A DNA stretch of 64,000 nt from Sphingopyxis panaciterrae (lineage in GTDB: Bacteria > Pseudomonadota > Alphaproteobacteria > Sphingomonadales > Sphingomonadaceae), in contig NZ_JAASQN010000001.1 of the NCBI RefSeq assembly GCF_011762125.1, positions 62,001 through 126,000 on the forward strand, given 5' to 3'. Of the stretch, positions 53,140-61,571 are shown in pieces. Position 1 is the first letter of the stretch; every line of letters begins with the position of its first letter. A program made the position numbers and the translations under genes. The notes below the pieces were generated by a model. That model made no database searches, was not told the DNA's origin, and saw only the letters and a list, made by a program, of their open reading frames with translations.

Positions 53140-53972
53140 GCCGTCTCCGCATAGCCGTTGGTAAAGACAATCCTGTCACGCTCGACGACGCGGGCGCGGA
53201 AGGCGAGCTTGCCACCTTCCTCGTCCCAGATCGACGTCTCGATTGTTTCGCCGGGATAGACCGGCGCCGAAAAGCGGCCGTCGATCCGCTTGAGGCGCGC
53301 CGGGTCGCCCGCGCAGCGCGCGGCGAGCAGCGCGCGGCCGATGGCGCCGTAGGTGGCAAGCCCGTGCAGGATCGGCCCGTCGAAACCCGCGCCCGCCGCG
53401 ACCTCGGGATCGATGTGGAGCGGGTTGAGGTCGCCCGACAGGCGGTAGATTTGCGCCTGATTCGCCGCGGTTGCCAGCGTTACGACGGCGTCTGGCGCGC
53501 GATCGGGCAGCGGATGCGGCACCGGCGCGCCCTCGCTCGACCCGCCGAAACCGCCATCGCCGCGCAGGAAGGTCATCGAGCGCGACGTTGCGAGATGGGT
53601 GCCCGCGCGGTCGTGAATCTCGCGCGTCACCATCGCGAGTGCGCCCTTGCCGGCGCCCTTGTCGTAAAGCGCCTCGATCATCGTCGATCCGATGATTTCA
53701 CCTTCGACCGGCAGCGGCGCGTGGAGGATCGTCGATTGTTCGCCGTGCAGGATCTTCTGCCAGTTGGCGCCGAGCGCGGGGTCGCGCCAGAAGAAACCCG
53801 GATAGCCCAGGGTCACCGCCATCGTCGGCAGCGCCTTCAGCCGTTCCTCGAACAGGAAATCGAGCTCGGTCGCGCCGATGCCGAGCGCATAGAGGATCGT
53901 GTCGCGGCGGGTCAGCCGCTGGCGCGTGACGATCGGCGGCATCGCCAGCAGCGTGTCGGGATCGATCGCCAT
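53136..53972 (-). CDS. MaoC-family (R)-specific enoyl-CoA hydratase
   Basis: A 278-residue double-hotdog hydratase. The N-terminal half is a FAS1-like/MaoC N domain (RRDTILYALGIGATELDFLFEE); the C-terminal half has the hydratase-2 motif YRLSGDLNPLHIDPEVAAGAGFDGPILHGLATYG with the catalytic Asp and His. It resembles the hydratase part of peroxisomal MFE-2, which makes (3R)-hydroxyacyl-CoA. Start overlaps the SDR stop (TGATG) and stop overlaps the next start (ATGA), so the genes are translationally coupled. Confidence 0.93.
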   Translation of the reverse strand: MAIDPDTLLAMPPIVTRQRLTRRDTILYALGIGATELDFLFEERLKALPTMAVTLGYPGFFWRDPALGANWQKILHGEQSTILHAPLPVEGEIIGSTMIEALYDKGAGKGALAMVTREIHDRAGTHLATSRSMTFLRGDGGFGGSSEGAPVPHPLPDRAPDAVVTLATAANQAQIYRLSGDLNPLHIDPEVAAGAGFDGPILHGLATYGAIGRALLAARCAGDPARLKRIDGRFSAPVYPGETIETSIWDEEGGKLAFRARVVERDRIVFTNGYAETA

Positions 53973-54889
53973 CAGATCGGATCGTAACCGAACACGTCCC
54001 CCGAGCGTTCGGCGGGATCGGCGAAGCTGCTGCGGAACGCCGGCAGCATCTCGTCGGCGATCGCTTGCGCGGTCCAGCCTTCACTCTTCTGCATCGACCG
54101 GATCGGGCGCGGTTTCGAGAAGAGGAAAATCTCGTTCTTGCGCACGCCGAAGACCTGGTTGCTGACTTCCTGCGACGCGTCGCTGGCGAGGAAGGCCACC
54201 AAGGGGGCGATCTTGTCGGCGGTCATCGTCTTCATGCGCTCGATGCGCAGCGCCTCGGCCTCGTTCGTCGCGGGGATCGTTGCGATCAGGCGGCTCCACG
54301 CAAAGGGGGCGATGCAGTTCGAGCGCACCCCGGCGCGCGCCATGTCGAGTGCGATCGACTGCGACAGGCCGACGATGCCGAGCTTCGCCGCCGAATAATT
54401 GGCCTGTCCGAAATTGCCGATCAGGCCGCTGGTCGAGGTGAAATGGATGAAGCTGCCCGACTGCTGGTCGCGGAAATAGGGGGTTGCCGCCTTCGACACG
54501 TTGAAGCAGCCATTGAGGTGGACGTCGATCACCGCGTTCCAGTCTTCATGGCTCATCTTGTGCCAGATGCGGTCGCGCAGGATGCCGGCGTTGTTCACCA
54601 CCGCGTCGATGCGGCCGAACGCTTGGACGGCATCGTCGATGATGCTGGCGGCGCCCATGGGATCGGACACGCTGGCGCCATTGGCGAGCGCCTTGCCGCC
54701 CGCGGCCTTGATGTCGTTCACCGTCTCCTGAGCCGGCGACAGGTCGGCGCCTTCGCCTTCGGCGCTGCCGCCGAGATCGTTGACGACGACCGCCGCGCCT
54801 TCCTTCGCACAGAGCAGGGCGATCTCGCGTCCGACGCCGCGCCCCGCGCCCGTCACCGCCACCACCTTGCCGTCCAGCATCCCGCGCAT
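53972..54889 (-). CDS. SDR-family (3R)-hydroxyacyl-CoA dehydrogenase, MFE-2 type
   Basis: A 305-residue NAD(P)-dependent oxidoreductase. It has VVAVTGAGRGVGREIALLCAKEGAAVVVNDLGG, DAVVNNAGILRD, FIHFTSTSGLIGNFGQANYSAAKLG with the Ser-Tyr-Lys catalytic set, and a C-terminal extension as in the dehydrogenase unit of peroxisomal multifunctional enzyme 2. It would oxidise the product of the downstream MaoC hydratase. ATG 54889 with GGGAGAAAG upstream is chosen; the frame stays open 78 bases further. First gene of the operon, divergent from an IclR-type regulator. Confidence 0.93.
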   Translation of the reverse strand: MRGMLDGKVVAVTGAGRGVGREIALLCAKEGAAVVVNDLGGSAEGEGADLSPAQETVNDIKAAGGKALANGASVSDPMGAASIIDDAVQAFGRIDAVVNNAGILRDRIWHKMSHEDWNAVIDVHLNGCFNVSKAATPYFRDQQSGSFIHFTSTSGLIGNFGQANYSAAKLGIVGLSQSIALDMARAGVRSNCIAPFAWSRLIATIPATNEAEALRIERMKTMTADKIAPLVAFLASDASQEVSNQVFGVRKNEIFLFSKPRPIRSMQKSEGWTAQAIADEMLPAFRSSFADPAERSGDVFGYDPI

Positions 54890-54938
54890 CGCTTTCTCCC
54901 TTGCAACCGGTCGCGATCGGCTAATTGAGTCGCTAGCA

Positions 54939-54978
54939 ATATTCAATATAAAGAATATAGTTTTCATAATAGTGAAAA
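54939..54978. promoter_or_regulatory. Two AT-rich palindromes in the SDR / IclR divergent region
   Basis: ATATTC-AATATAAA-GAATAT (54939-54958) and TTTTCA-TAATAG-TGAAAA (54961-54978) lie side by side. They are the only AT-rich stretch for several kilobases and include likely -10 sequences for both directions. IclR-type dimers bind palindromes of this size. They end 15 bases before the IclR start, partly on its ribosome-binding side, so autorepression would be direct. Confidence 0.55.
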
Positions 54979-54993
54979 ATAAGGGAGTGGGAC

Positions 54994-55725
54994 ATGTCGG
55001 ACAGGGTCAGATCGGTTTCGCAGGCCTTTGCCATTCTCCGACTCTTCGCCGATTCGGACCCGCTGACGTTGTCCGACGTCAGCCGCGCGCTCGGACTCAG
55101 CCCTTCGACCGTCTTCAATCTCCTCAATACCCTGCTTGCCGAGGGCGCGATCGTCCGCGAGCAGCCGGGCAAGCGTTATCGCCTCGCAGACGCGTGGCGC
55201 CGTTCGGGCCTGCTGCGCGATGGTGACGCGCGGCAGTTCATCGATCGCATGGCGCCGCTGCTCGCGCGCTTCGCGCAGGCGCATGAGGCGACCGTCGGGC
55301 TGTGGCAAAAAATGTCGCGCGACCGGATGCAGCTCGTCGCGCATGCCGAAAGCGATGCGGTGCTGCGCATCCATCTCGCGCGCGGGCAGCGCCAGCCGCT
55401 CGGCGGCGGGGCGGTGGGACGGGCGATGGCGGCGGCATCGCCGCCCGGGCCGGATGAAATCGCGCGTCTTTTCGGCGCCGTGCGCTGGCAAAGGCCGATA
55501 TCGTTCGATGCCTATGTCGAGCAGGTCGAAGCTGCCGCAAGGGCGGGATATGCCATGGACGACGGCTATACCCATATCGGTATCTGCACCCTCGCCACCG
55601 TCGTCCCCGATCGCGAGGATGAATTTTGCGCGAGCGTCAGCGTCTTTGCCGGCGCGCGCCCGGCGGCCGAGGTCGCGGCGTTGGGGCGGGCGCTCGTCGA
55701 ACTGGCGGGGACGAAGGCGGACTGA
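54994..55725 (+). CDS. IclR family transcriptional regulator
   Basis: A 243-residue regulator. The N-terminal winged helix (SVSQAFAILRLFADSDPLTLSDVSRALGLSPSTVFNLLNTLLAEGAIVREQPGKRYRLA) leads to a GAF-like effector domain (ARFAQAHEATVGLWQKMSRDRMQLVAHAESD, ... GRAMAAASPPG, ... AGYAMDDGYTHIGICTLATVVPDR). AAGGGAG precedes the ATG. It is divergent from the SDR-MaoC-KAS-thiolase-dehydrogenase operon and is its likely specific regulator. The effector is probably the pathway substrate or a CoA intermediate. Confidence 0.93.
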   Translation: MSDRVRSVSQAFAILRLFADSDPLTLSDVSRALGLSPSTVFNLLNTLLAEGAIVREQPGKRYRLADAWRRSGLLRDGDARQFIDRMAPLLARFAQAHEATVGLWQKMSRDRMQLVAHAESDAVLRIHLARGQRQPLGGGAVGRAMAAASPPGPDEIARLFGAVRWQRPISFDAYVEQVEAAARAGYAMDDGYTHIGICTLATVVPDREDEFCASVSVFAGARPAAEVAALGRALVELAGTKAD

Positions 55726-55736
55726 TCTTCGGGGTT

Positions 55737-55761
55737 GTGGCGGCTTTGGGGTGGAGAGCTG
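55737..55761 (+). repeat. Short intergenic repeat, family E (partial)
   Basis: GTGGCGGCTTTGGGGTGGAG followed by AGCTG: the same unit as at 61572 but diverging at its 3' end. A family A palindrome follows 20 bases downstream. Confidence 0.6.
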
Positions 55762-55781
55762 CCATGAGCTCTACTCACCTT

Positions 55782-55873
55782 CGTCATCCCGGGCTTGACC
55801 CGAGATCCCGCTTTTTTGAAGGTAGCGCAGGTTTCGACGTCCAGCGGGACCCCGGATCAAGTCCGGGGTGACG
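55782..55873. repeat. Intergenic palindromic repeat, family A
   Basis: Left arm CGTCATCCCGGGCTTGACCC and right arm GGATCAAGTCCGGGGTGACG with inner GATCCCGCTTTTT and AGCGGGACC. It is the 3' neighbour of the IclR gene and about 70 bases from the tlpA stop. Confidence 0.9.
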
Positions 55874-55942
55874 ATAAGGGTAATGGCTGCAATCGGCCGT
55901 TAGGGGTTCCTCCCGGTCGGGCCGGGAAGACGGCCTGCGAAA

Positions 55943-56575
55943 TCAGATCCCCGCTTCGGCGAGCAGCGTCTGTGCTTCCTTGCCCTGCCAGTCGATCGCG
56001 CCGACGACCCGCCAGACCTCGCGGCCCCCGGCGTCGTAGAGGATGCTCGTCGGCAGCGCGCTGTTCGCGGCGTCGAGCAGGCCATTCTGCGGATCGATAT
56101 ACGGCTGGAGCGTCGTCAGCTTCGCTTTCTGGAACCAGGGATCGACGACTTCGGCCCCTTGCAGATCCTGCGCGACCGCGATCACCGCCAGCGTATCGGC
56201 ATGCGCGGCGGCGAATTTGTCGAGCGTCGGCATCTCGGCGACGCACGGCGCACACCAGGTCGCCCACAGGTTGACGAGCAGCGGCTTGCCGCGGAAGGCG
56301 GCGAGCGTCACCGGCGCGTCGTCGGGGCCGCGAAACACCGCTGCGGGCGCGGATTTGCCCGCGTTGCCGCGTTCGACCTGATGCTGGAATTGCCCTACGG
56401 CAGGCGCGTCTTTCGCTTCGTCGCGCGAAATATTTCCTTCGCCCGGCACCGCTTGCTCCGCGGCATGCTTTTCCCTATCGCAGCCCGCGATCGATCCGGC
56501 GAGGGACAGCGCGAGGATCAGGGCGATTTTTCTTAGGGCGCGTTGAATGACGGAATCTCCGGACAGCAACAGCAT
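55943..56575 (-). CDS. tlpA: TlpA-family thiol-disulfide oxidoreductase lipoprotein
   Basis: A periplasmic, membrane-anchored thioredoxin-like reductase, often needed for cytochrome c or cytochrome oxidase assembly. The N-terminus has a lipoprotein signal ([17 protein letters not shown], lipobox LAGSIAGC). The thioredoxin domain shows [25 protein letters not shown] with the CAPC redox pair, and the cis-Pro region [12 protein letters not shown]. The start is uncertain. ATG 56575 overlaps the divergent argH gene and even shares the CATG tetranucleotide with an internal argH ATG. A GGAGA sits upstream of an ATT at 56548 that would avoid most of the overlap. Confidence 0.88.
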   Translation of the reverse strand: MLLLSGDSVIQRALRKIALILALSLAGSIAGCDREKHAAEQAVPGEGNISRDEAKDAPAVGQFQHQVERGNAGKSAPAAVFRGPDDAPVTLAAFRGKPLLVNLWATWCAPCVAEMPTLDKFAAAHADTLAVIAVAQDLQGAEVVDPWFQKAKLTTLQPYIDPQNGLLDAANSALPTSILYDAGGREVWRVVGAIDWQGKEAQTLLAEAGI

Positions 56576-57944
56576 GTGGGGCGGCCGCTTCGGTGGCGGA
56601 CCCGCGGCAATCATGCAAGAGATAAACGCGTCGATCCCGGTCGATAAGCGCCTTTGGGAAGAAGATATCGCCGCCAGCCGCGCGCACGCCGCGATGCTGG
56701 GGGCAGCAGGGATCATCGCGGTGGCGGATGCTGCCGCGATCGATCGCGGCCTCGCACAGATCGCCGGTGAATTTGCCGCGAACGGCGTGCCGGTCGACCT
56801 CGCGCTCGAAGATATCCACATGACCGTCGAATCGCGGCTGAAGGAACTGGTCGGCGATGCTGCGGGGCGTCTTCACACCGCACGCTCGCGCAACGACCAG
56901 GTCGCGACCGACTTCCGTCTGTGGACGCGCACCGCGATGACGCGCATCGACGCCGGGCTGGCCGCGCTGCAGACGGCGCTGCTGGCGCGCGCCGAGGAGC
57001 ATGCGGACAGCATCATGCCCGGCTTCACGCACCTGCAGGTCGCGCAGCCGGTGACGCTCGGCCACCATTTGCTCGCTTATGTCGAGATGTTCGCGCGCGA
57101 CCGCGGCCGTTTTTCCGATGCGCGGACGCGGCTCAACGAATCGCCGCTCGGCGCCGCGGCGCTTGCGGGCACCGGCTTTCCGGTCGATCGTCATGCGACG
57201 GCTGCGGCGCTGGGGTTCGAACGGCCGATGGCGAACAGCATCGACGCCGTGTCCGACCGCGACTTTGCGCTCGAATTCTGCGCCGCCGCTTCGATCGCCG
57301 CGATCCATCTGTCGCGCCTCGCCGAAGAGGTGGTGATCTGGGCGAGCCAGCCCTTCGGTTTCATCAGCCTGCCCGACGCCTGGTCGACGGGCAGCTCGAT
57401 CATGCCGCAAAAGCGCAACCCCGACGCCGCCGAGCTCGTGCGCGGGCGTGCGGGGCTGTTGCTCGGCGCCTTCCAGCGGCTCGCCGTGATCGTCAAGGGG
57501 CTGCCGCTCACTTATTCGAAGGATCTGCAGGACGATAAGGAAACCGTCTTCGGCGCCTTCGACGCGCTGGCGCTGTCGCTTGCCGCGATGACCGGCATGG
57601 TCGAAACGCTGACTTTCCGCACCGATCGCATGCGCTCGCTCGCCGCGTCGGGCTATTCGACCGCGACCGATCTTGCCGACTGGCTGGTGCGCGAGGCGGG
57701 TGTGCCGTTCCGCGAGGCGCATCATGTCGTCGGCGCCTGCGTGAAGCGCGCCGAGGAACTGGGCGTCGAGCTTTCGGCGCTACCCGCGGGCGATGCCGCG
57801 GCGATCCATGCGGCGGTCACGCCCGGCGCCTTGGCGGCGCTCACTGTCGAGGCGTCGGTCGCCAGCCGCACCAGCTATGGCGGTACTGCCCCCGAACGGG
57901 TAAGGCAGGCCATTGCCGCGGCGCGCGCCGCCTTGAAGGAATAG
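56547..57944 (+). CDS. argH: Argininosuccinate lyase
   Basis: Cleaves argininosuccinate to arginine and fumarate. The 465-residue fumarase/ASL superfamily protein has the N-terminal [49 protein letters not shown] and the catalytic loop [20 protein letters not shown] (about residue 287). C-terminal [25 protein letters not shown] is typical. ATG 56547 is preferred; ATG 56574 (MWGGRF) is an alternative that starts at the conserved motif. Divergent from and overlapping the tlpA 5' end. The lipoprotein gene follows after one base. Confidence 0.96.
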   Translation: MTESPDSNSMWGGRFGGGPAAIMQEINASIPVDKRLWEEDIAASRAHAAMLGAAGIIAVADAAAIDRGLAQIAGEFAANGVPVDLALEDIHMTVESRLKELVGDAAGRLHTARSRNDQVATDFRLWTRTAMTRIDAGLAALQTALLARAEEHADSIMPGFTHLQVAQPVTLGHHLLAYVEMFARDRGRFSDARTRLNESPLGAAALAGTGFPVDRHATAAALGFERPMANSIDAVSDRDFALEFCAAASIAAIHLSRLAEEVVIWASQPFGFISLPDAWSTGSSIMPQKRNPDAAELVRGRAGLLLGAFQRLAVIVKGLPLTYSKDLQDDKETVFGAFDALALSLAAMTGMVETLTFRTDRMRSLAASGYSTATDLADWLVREAGVPFREAHHVVGACVKRAEELGVELSALPAGDAAAIHAAVTPGALAALTVEASVASRTSYGGTAPERVRQAIAAARAALKE

Positions 57945-57945
57945 G

Positions 57946-58212
57946 ATGATGGCAAAGGCAAAGCGCTTCCCCGCTGCCGCGCTGACCGGTGCCGCCCTTT
58001 TGGCCATGCTCGCCGCGTGCGGTAGCAAGGAAGATCTGAAGCCCGTCGCAGGCCAGCCTGCGGCGGTGATCCCGCTCGGCGCCACGCGCGCCCCGACCAC
58101 GGAGGAGCTTACGACGCCCGACGCGCAGGCCCGGCCTGAGCGCAGCGACGAACTTCTCAAACGGTCCGAACGCCGCGAACCCGACGATTTCGACTTACCG
58201 CCTCCGGGCTGA
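57946..58212 (+). CDS. Small lipoprotein upstream of lysA (LptM/LppL-like)
   Basis: An 88-residue lipoprotein: signal AAALTGAALLAMLAAC with a lipobox and Cys 25, followed by GSKEDLKPV, close to the CGxKGxLxxP start of LptM (YifL). The rest is a charged, proline-rich tail with no domain (TTEELTTPDAQARPERSDELLKRSERREPDDFDLPPPG). A short lipoprotein gene just upstream of lysA is seen in Pseudomonas (lppL) and near dapF in E. coli (yifL), where the protein helps mature the LptD-LptE lipopolysaccharide translocon. The role here is inferred from position and motif. Confidence 0.75.
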   Translation: MMAKAKRFPAAALTGAALLAMLAACGSKEDLKPVAGQPAAVIPLGATRAPTTEELTTPDAQARPERSDELLKRSERREPDDFDLPPPG

Positions 58213-58248
58213 ACCCCGGGCTCTCAAGGACCGTCTATTTTTCCGCAA

Positions 58249-58330
58249 GTGCTGAGCGTGCCGAAGCACCGTTCTTCCCTGAACGCCGGAAACAAGAAGC
58301 GGGGCCCTTCGACAAGCTCAGGGCGAACGG
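58249..58330. repeat. Intergenic repeat, family D (GCTTGTCGAAGGGC type)
   Basis: GTGCTGAGCGTGCCGAAGCA at the left and CCCTTCGACAAGCTCAGGGC at the right are related inverted arms (CTGAGC-TGTCGAAG type). It is a dispersed element frequent in sphingomonad genomes; only this copy is seen here. It fills the gap between the lipoprotein gene and lysA. Confidence 0.65.
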
Positions 58331-58353
58331 CTCATAAAGAACAGGATCTGACT

Positions 58354-59613
58354 GTGGATCATTTTGCATACCGTAACGGCGTTCTCCACGCCGAAGACAT
58401 TCCCTTGCCGCGGATTGCCGAGGAAATCGGCACCCCCGTCTATGTCTATTCGCGCGCGACGCTCGAACGCCATGCGCAGGTGTTTCGCGATGCGCTCAGC
58501 GGCATTCCGAAGAAGCACATCGCCTTTGCGATCAAGTGCAACCCCAACCTTGGCGTGCTCCGCGTCCTTGCCCGGCAGGGCTATGGTGCCGACGTCGTAT
58601 CGGGCGGCGAACTCGAACGCGCGCTCGCGGCCGGCATGGCGGCCGAAGACATCGTCTTTTCGGGCGTCGGCAAGACGCGGGCCGAACTGGCGCAGGGCCT
58701 CGATCGCGGCATCGGCCAGTTCAACATCGAACATGAACCCGAAGGCGTCGCGCTCGCCGAAATCGCGCTCGCCAAGGAAATGACCGCGCGCGCGGTGCTT
58801 CGCGTCAATCCCGATGTCGATGCGGGGACGCATGCGAAGATTTCGACCGGCAAGGCGGAAAACAAGTTCGGTGTCGGCATCGACGTCGCCCCCGAAATCT
58901 TCGGGCGGCTGGCGGGGCTGCCCGGCCTTCAGATGCGCGGCATCGCGCTGCATATCGGCAGCCAGCTCACCAGCCTCGACCCGCTCGAGGCGGCGTTCGA
59001 ACGCGTCGGGCGGCTCGTCGCGGATCTCCGCGCCGCGGGGCACAGCATCACCCACGTCGACCTCGGCGGCGGTCTTGGCGTCCCGTACAAGCCCGACGAC
59101 AATCCGCCGAGCCCGGCTGAGTATGGCGCGATGGTCGCGCGGGTGACGAAGGATTGGGACGTCACCTTGATGTTCGAACCCGGCCGCGTGATCGCGGGCA
59201 ACACCGGCGTGCTGCTGACCGAAGTGCTGTGGGTCAAGCCGGGCGCGACGAACCCGTTCGTCATCGTCGACGCCGCGATGAACGACCTCGCGCGTCCGGC
59301 GCTCTACGACGCCTATCATGATTTCGTCGCGGTGCGGCCGACCGGCGAAACGATGACCGCTGCGATCGTCGGCCCGGTGTGCGAGACGGGCGATACCTTC
59401 GCGCGCGACCGGGTGACCGACAAGGTCGAGGCCGGCGACCTCGCCGTTTTCCGCACCGCGGGCGCCTATGGCGCGACGATGGCGTCGACCTACAACAGCC
59501 GCAGTCTGGTTCCCGAGGTGCTCGTCGATGGCGACCGCTATGTCATCGTCGCCGACCGCATCGCCGCGGGAACGATCATGGCCGCCGAGCGCGTTCCGGA
59601 CTGGATCGACTGA
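58354..59613 (+). CDS. lysA: Diaminopimelate decarboxylase
   Basis: PLP enzyme decarboxylating meso-diaminopimelate to lysine. The 419-residue fold-type III protein has the PLP Lys61 in HIAFAIKCNPNLGVLRVLARQGYGADVVSGGEL, GIALHIGSQLTSLDPLE, ITHVDLGGGLGVPY, LMFEPGRVIAGNTG and the partner-subunit active-site block VCETGDTFARDR with AGAYGATMASTYNSR. GTG 58354 (MDHFAYRNG) is the natural start; the frame runs upstream into the family D repeat without a better start. The siroheme-synthase-like gene follows two bases after the stop. Confidence 0.96.
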   Translation: MDHFAYRNGVLHAEDIPLPRIAEEIGTPVYVYSRATLERHAQVFRDALSGIPKKHIAFAIKCNPNLGVLRVLARQGYGADVVSGGELERALAAGMAAEDIVFSGVGKTRAELAQGLDRGIGQFNIEHEPEGVALAEIALAKEMTARAVLRVNPDVDAGTHAKISTGKAENKFGVGIDVAPEIFGRLAGLPGLQMRGIALHIGSQLTSLDPLEAAFERVGRLVADLRAAGHSITHVDLGGGLGVPYKPDDNPPSPAEYGAMVARVTKDWDVTLMFEPGRVIAGNTGVLLTEVLWVKPGATNPFVIVDAAMNDLARPALYDAYHDFVAVRPTGETMTAAIVGPVCETGDTFARDRVTDKVEAGDLAVFRTAGAYGATMASTYNSRSLVPEVLVDGDRYVIVADRIAAGTIMAAERVPDWID

Positions 59614-59615
59614 CG

Positions 59616-60386
59616 ATGGAGCAGCTTCCCATCTTCCTCAACCTCGCCGGCCGCACGGCCGTGCTGGTCGGGGAAGGGGAGGCGGCCGATGCCAAGGCGC
59701 GGCTGATCGTCCGCGCCGGCGGGCGGATCGTGCCGGCGTGGGAGGAGGGTGCGACGATCGCCTTCGTCGCGCTCGACGATGACGATCAGGCGCGTGCGGC
59801 GGCGCAGATGCTGCGCGCCTACGGCCTGCTCGTCAATGTCGTCGACCGCCCTGACCTCTGCGATTTCACCACCCCCGCGATCGTCGACCGCGCGCCGGTG
59901 ACGATCGCGATCGGCACCGGCGGCGCGTCGGCGGGGCTGGCGAAAGCGGTGCGCCAGCGGATCGAGGCATTGCTGCCCGCGCGGCTCGGCGCGCTTGCGG
60001 CGGCGCTGCAGGCCGCGCGCGCTGCGATGAAGGCGCGCTGGCCTGCCGCCGCCGACCGCCGCCGCGCGATCGATGCGGCGCTTGCGAGCGGCGGTGCGCT
60101 CGATCCGCTCGACGCCGGTGCGGCGGACAAGGTCGGCGCGTGGCTGACCGGCGCGGCCGAAGCGGCGGCATCGCGCCTTGAAACGATCCGGCTGGCGAGC
60201 GCCGACCCCGACGAGCTCAGCCTGCGCGCGGCACGGCTGCTCGGCGAGGCCGACCATATCTTTCACCCGGCGGCGACGCCTGCCGCGATCCTCGATCGCG
60301 CGCGCGCCGACGCGGTTCGCCATATCGCCGATGCGCCCCCGGCCGAAGCGCCGCCGGGCCTGTCGCTCTGGCTTTCCCTGCCATGA
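59616..60386 (+). CDS. CysG-N-like precorrin-2 dehydrogenase/sirohydrochlorin ferrochelatase
   Basis: Makes siroheme from precorrin-2 by NAD-dependent oxidation and iron insertion. The 256-residue protein has PIFLNLAGRTAVLVGEGEAADAKARLIVRAG (Rossmann motif with GEGEAA where GGGxVA is usual), YGLLVNVVDRPDLCDFTTPAIVDRAPVTIAIGTGGASAGLAKAVRQRIEALLP (catalytic Asp in NVVD) and the start of the dimerisation domain. A stretch of about 20 residues after the first strand of the usual family is missing, and the C-terminal ~110 residues match nothing I recognise as the methyltransferase part of full CysG. Stop overlaps the aminotransferase start (ATGA). Confidence 0.85.
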   Translation: MEQLPIFLNLAGRTAVLVGEGEAADAKARLIVRAGGRIVPAWEEGATIAFVALDDDDQARAAAQMLRAYGLLVNVVDRPDLCDFTTPAIVDRAPVTIAIGTGGASAGLAKAVRQRIEALLPARLGALAAALQAARAAMKARWPAAADRRRAIDAALASGGALDPLDAGAADKVGAWLTGAAEAAASRLETIRLASADPDELSLRAARLLGEADHIFHPAATPAAILDRARADAVRHIADAPPAEAPPGLSLWLSLP

Positions 60387-61564
60387 CCGCGGCGCATCCG
60401 CTCTACGCCGCGATGGCGCCGACGATCTTCGAACATATGTCCGGGCTGGCCCGCGCGCATGATGCGATCAACCTCGGCCAGGGTTTCCCCGACGAAGCAC
60501 CGCATCCCGACCTGATCGCCGCAGCGGCGCGCGCGCTCGCCGAAAAGTCGAATCAATATCCGCCCGCCTTCGGCCTTCCCGAACTGCGCGACGCGATTTG
60601 CCGCTTTTACGGCCGGCGGCAGGGGCTCGCGCTGGCGCCCGAACAGGTGATCGTGACCTCGGGCGCGACCGAGGCGCTCGCCGCCGCGCTGTTTGCCTTC
60701 GTCGGGCCGGGCGACGAGGTGATCCTGTTCCAGCCCGCTTACGACAGCTATGCGCCGACGGTGCGCCGCGCCGGGGGCGTGCCGGTATCGGTCGCGCTCG
60801 AACCGCCCGGCTGGCGCTATGATGCGGCGGCGCTCGCGGCCGCGATCACCCCGCGCACCCGCGTGCTGATGCTCAACGACCCGCTCAACCCGGCGGGAAC
60901 GGTGGCGAGCGAGGCCGAACTCGCGATGATCGCCGCCATCTGCGTGCGCCACGATCTGGTCGCGATCTGCGACGAGGTCTGGGAGGATGTCCGCTTCGAC
61001 GGTGCTTGCCACCGGTCGCTCCTGTCCTTCCCCGGCATGGCGGAGCGGGCGGTCAAGATCGGCTCGGCGGGCAAGATTTTCGGCCTGACCGGCTGGAAGG
61101 TCGGCTGGCTGATCGCGGCGCCCGCGCTCGCGACGCCGCTTGGCCGCGCGCACCAGTTCCTGACCTTCACCACGCCGCCGGCGCTGCAATGGGCGGTTGT
61201 CGAGGGGCTGGGCTATGCCGACGACTGGTTCGCCGCGCAGCGCGGCAACTGGGCGGCAGCGCGGCGGTATCTCGCCGATGCGCTCGATCGCGCCGGTTTC
61301 GCCGTCCTGCCGAATGCGGCGACCTGGTTCCTGTGCGTCGACCTCGCCGCGTCGGGGATCGCGCTGGAGGATCGCGAATTCAGCGAACGTGCGGTGCGCG
61401 AAGCGGGGGTCGCGTCGATCCCGGTTTCGGCGCTGTTCGAAGGCGACGGCCCGCGCCACATCGTGCGCCTCTGCTTCGCCAAGGATGGCACGACACTGGA
61501 CGAGGCGGTGCGGCGGCTGGCGGTGTTTCGGGATATGCTGGCGCGGGAGCAGGCAACGGGTTGA
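60383..61564 (+). CDS. Class I/II PLP aminotransferase
   Basis: A 393-residue fold-type I aminotransferase close to the methionine/kynurenine/glutamine-transaminase-K group: DAINLGQGFPDEAPHPDLIAAAARAL, SNQYPPAFGLPELRDAIC, IVTSGATEALAAALFAFVGPGDEVILFQPAYDSY, and the PLP lysine in KIGSAGKIFGLTGWKVGW. Odd points: LNDPLNPAGT replaces the common LNNPHNPTG, and EVWEDVRFDG replaces EVYEHLxFDG. The substrate is not clear. Translation is coupled to the siroheme-synthase-like gene by an ATGA overlap. Confidence 0.9.
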   Translation: MTAAHPLYAAMAPTIFEHMSGLARAHDAINLGQGFPDEAPHPDLIAAAARALAEKSNQYPPAFGLPELRDAICRFYGRRQGLALAPEQVIVTSGATEALAAALFAFVGPGDEVILFQPAYDSYAPTVRRAGGVPVSVALEPPGWRYDAAALAAAITPRTRVLMLNDPLNPAGTVASEAELAMIAAICVRHDLVAICDEVWEDVRFDGACHRSLLSFPGMAERAVKIGSAGKIFGLTGWKVGWLIAAPALATPLGRAHQFLTFTTPPALQWAVVEGLGYADDWFAAQRGNWAAARRYLADALDRAGFAVLPNAATWFLCVDLAASGIALEDREFSERAVREAGVASIPVSALFEGDGPRHIVRLCFAKDGTTLDEAVRRLAVFRDMLAREQATG

Positions 61565-61571
61565 TGATTGA

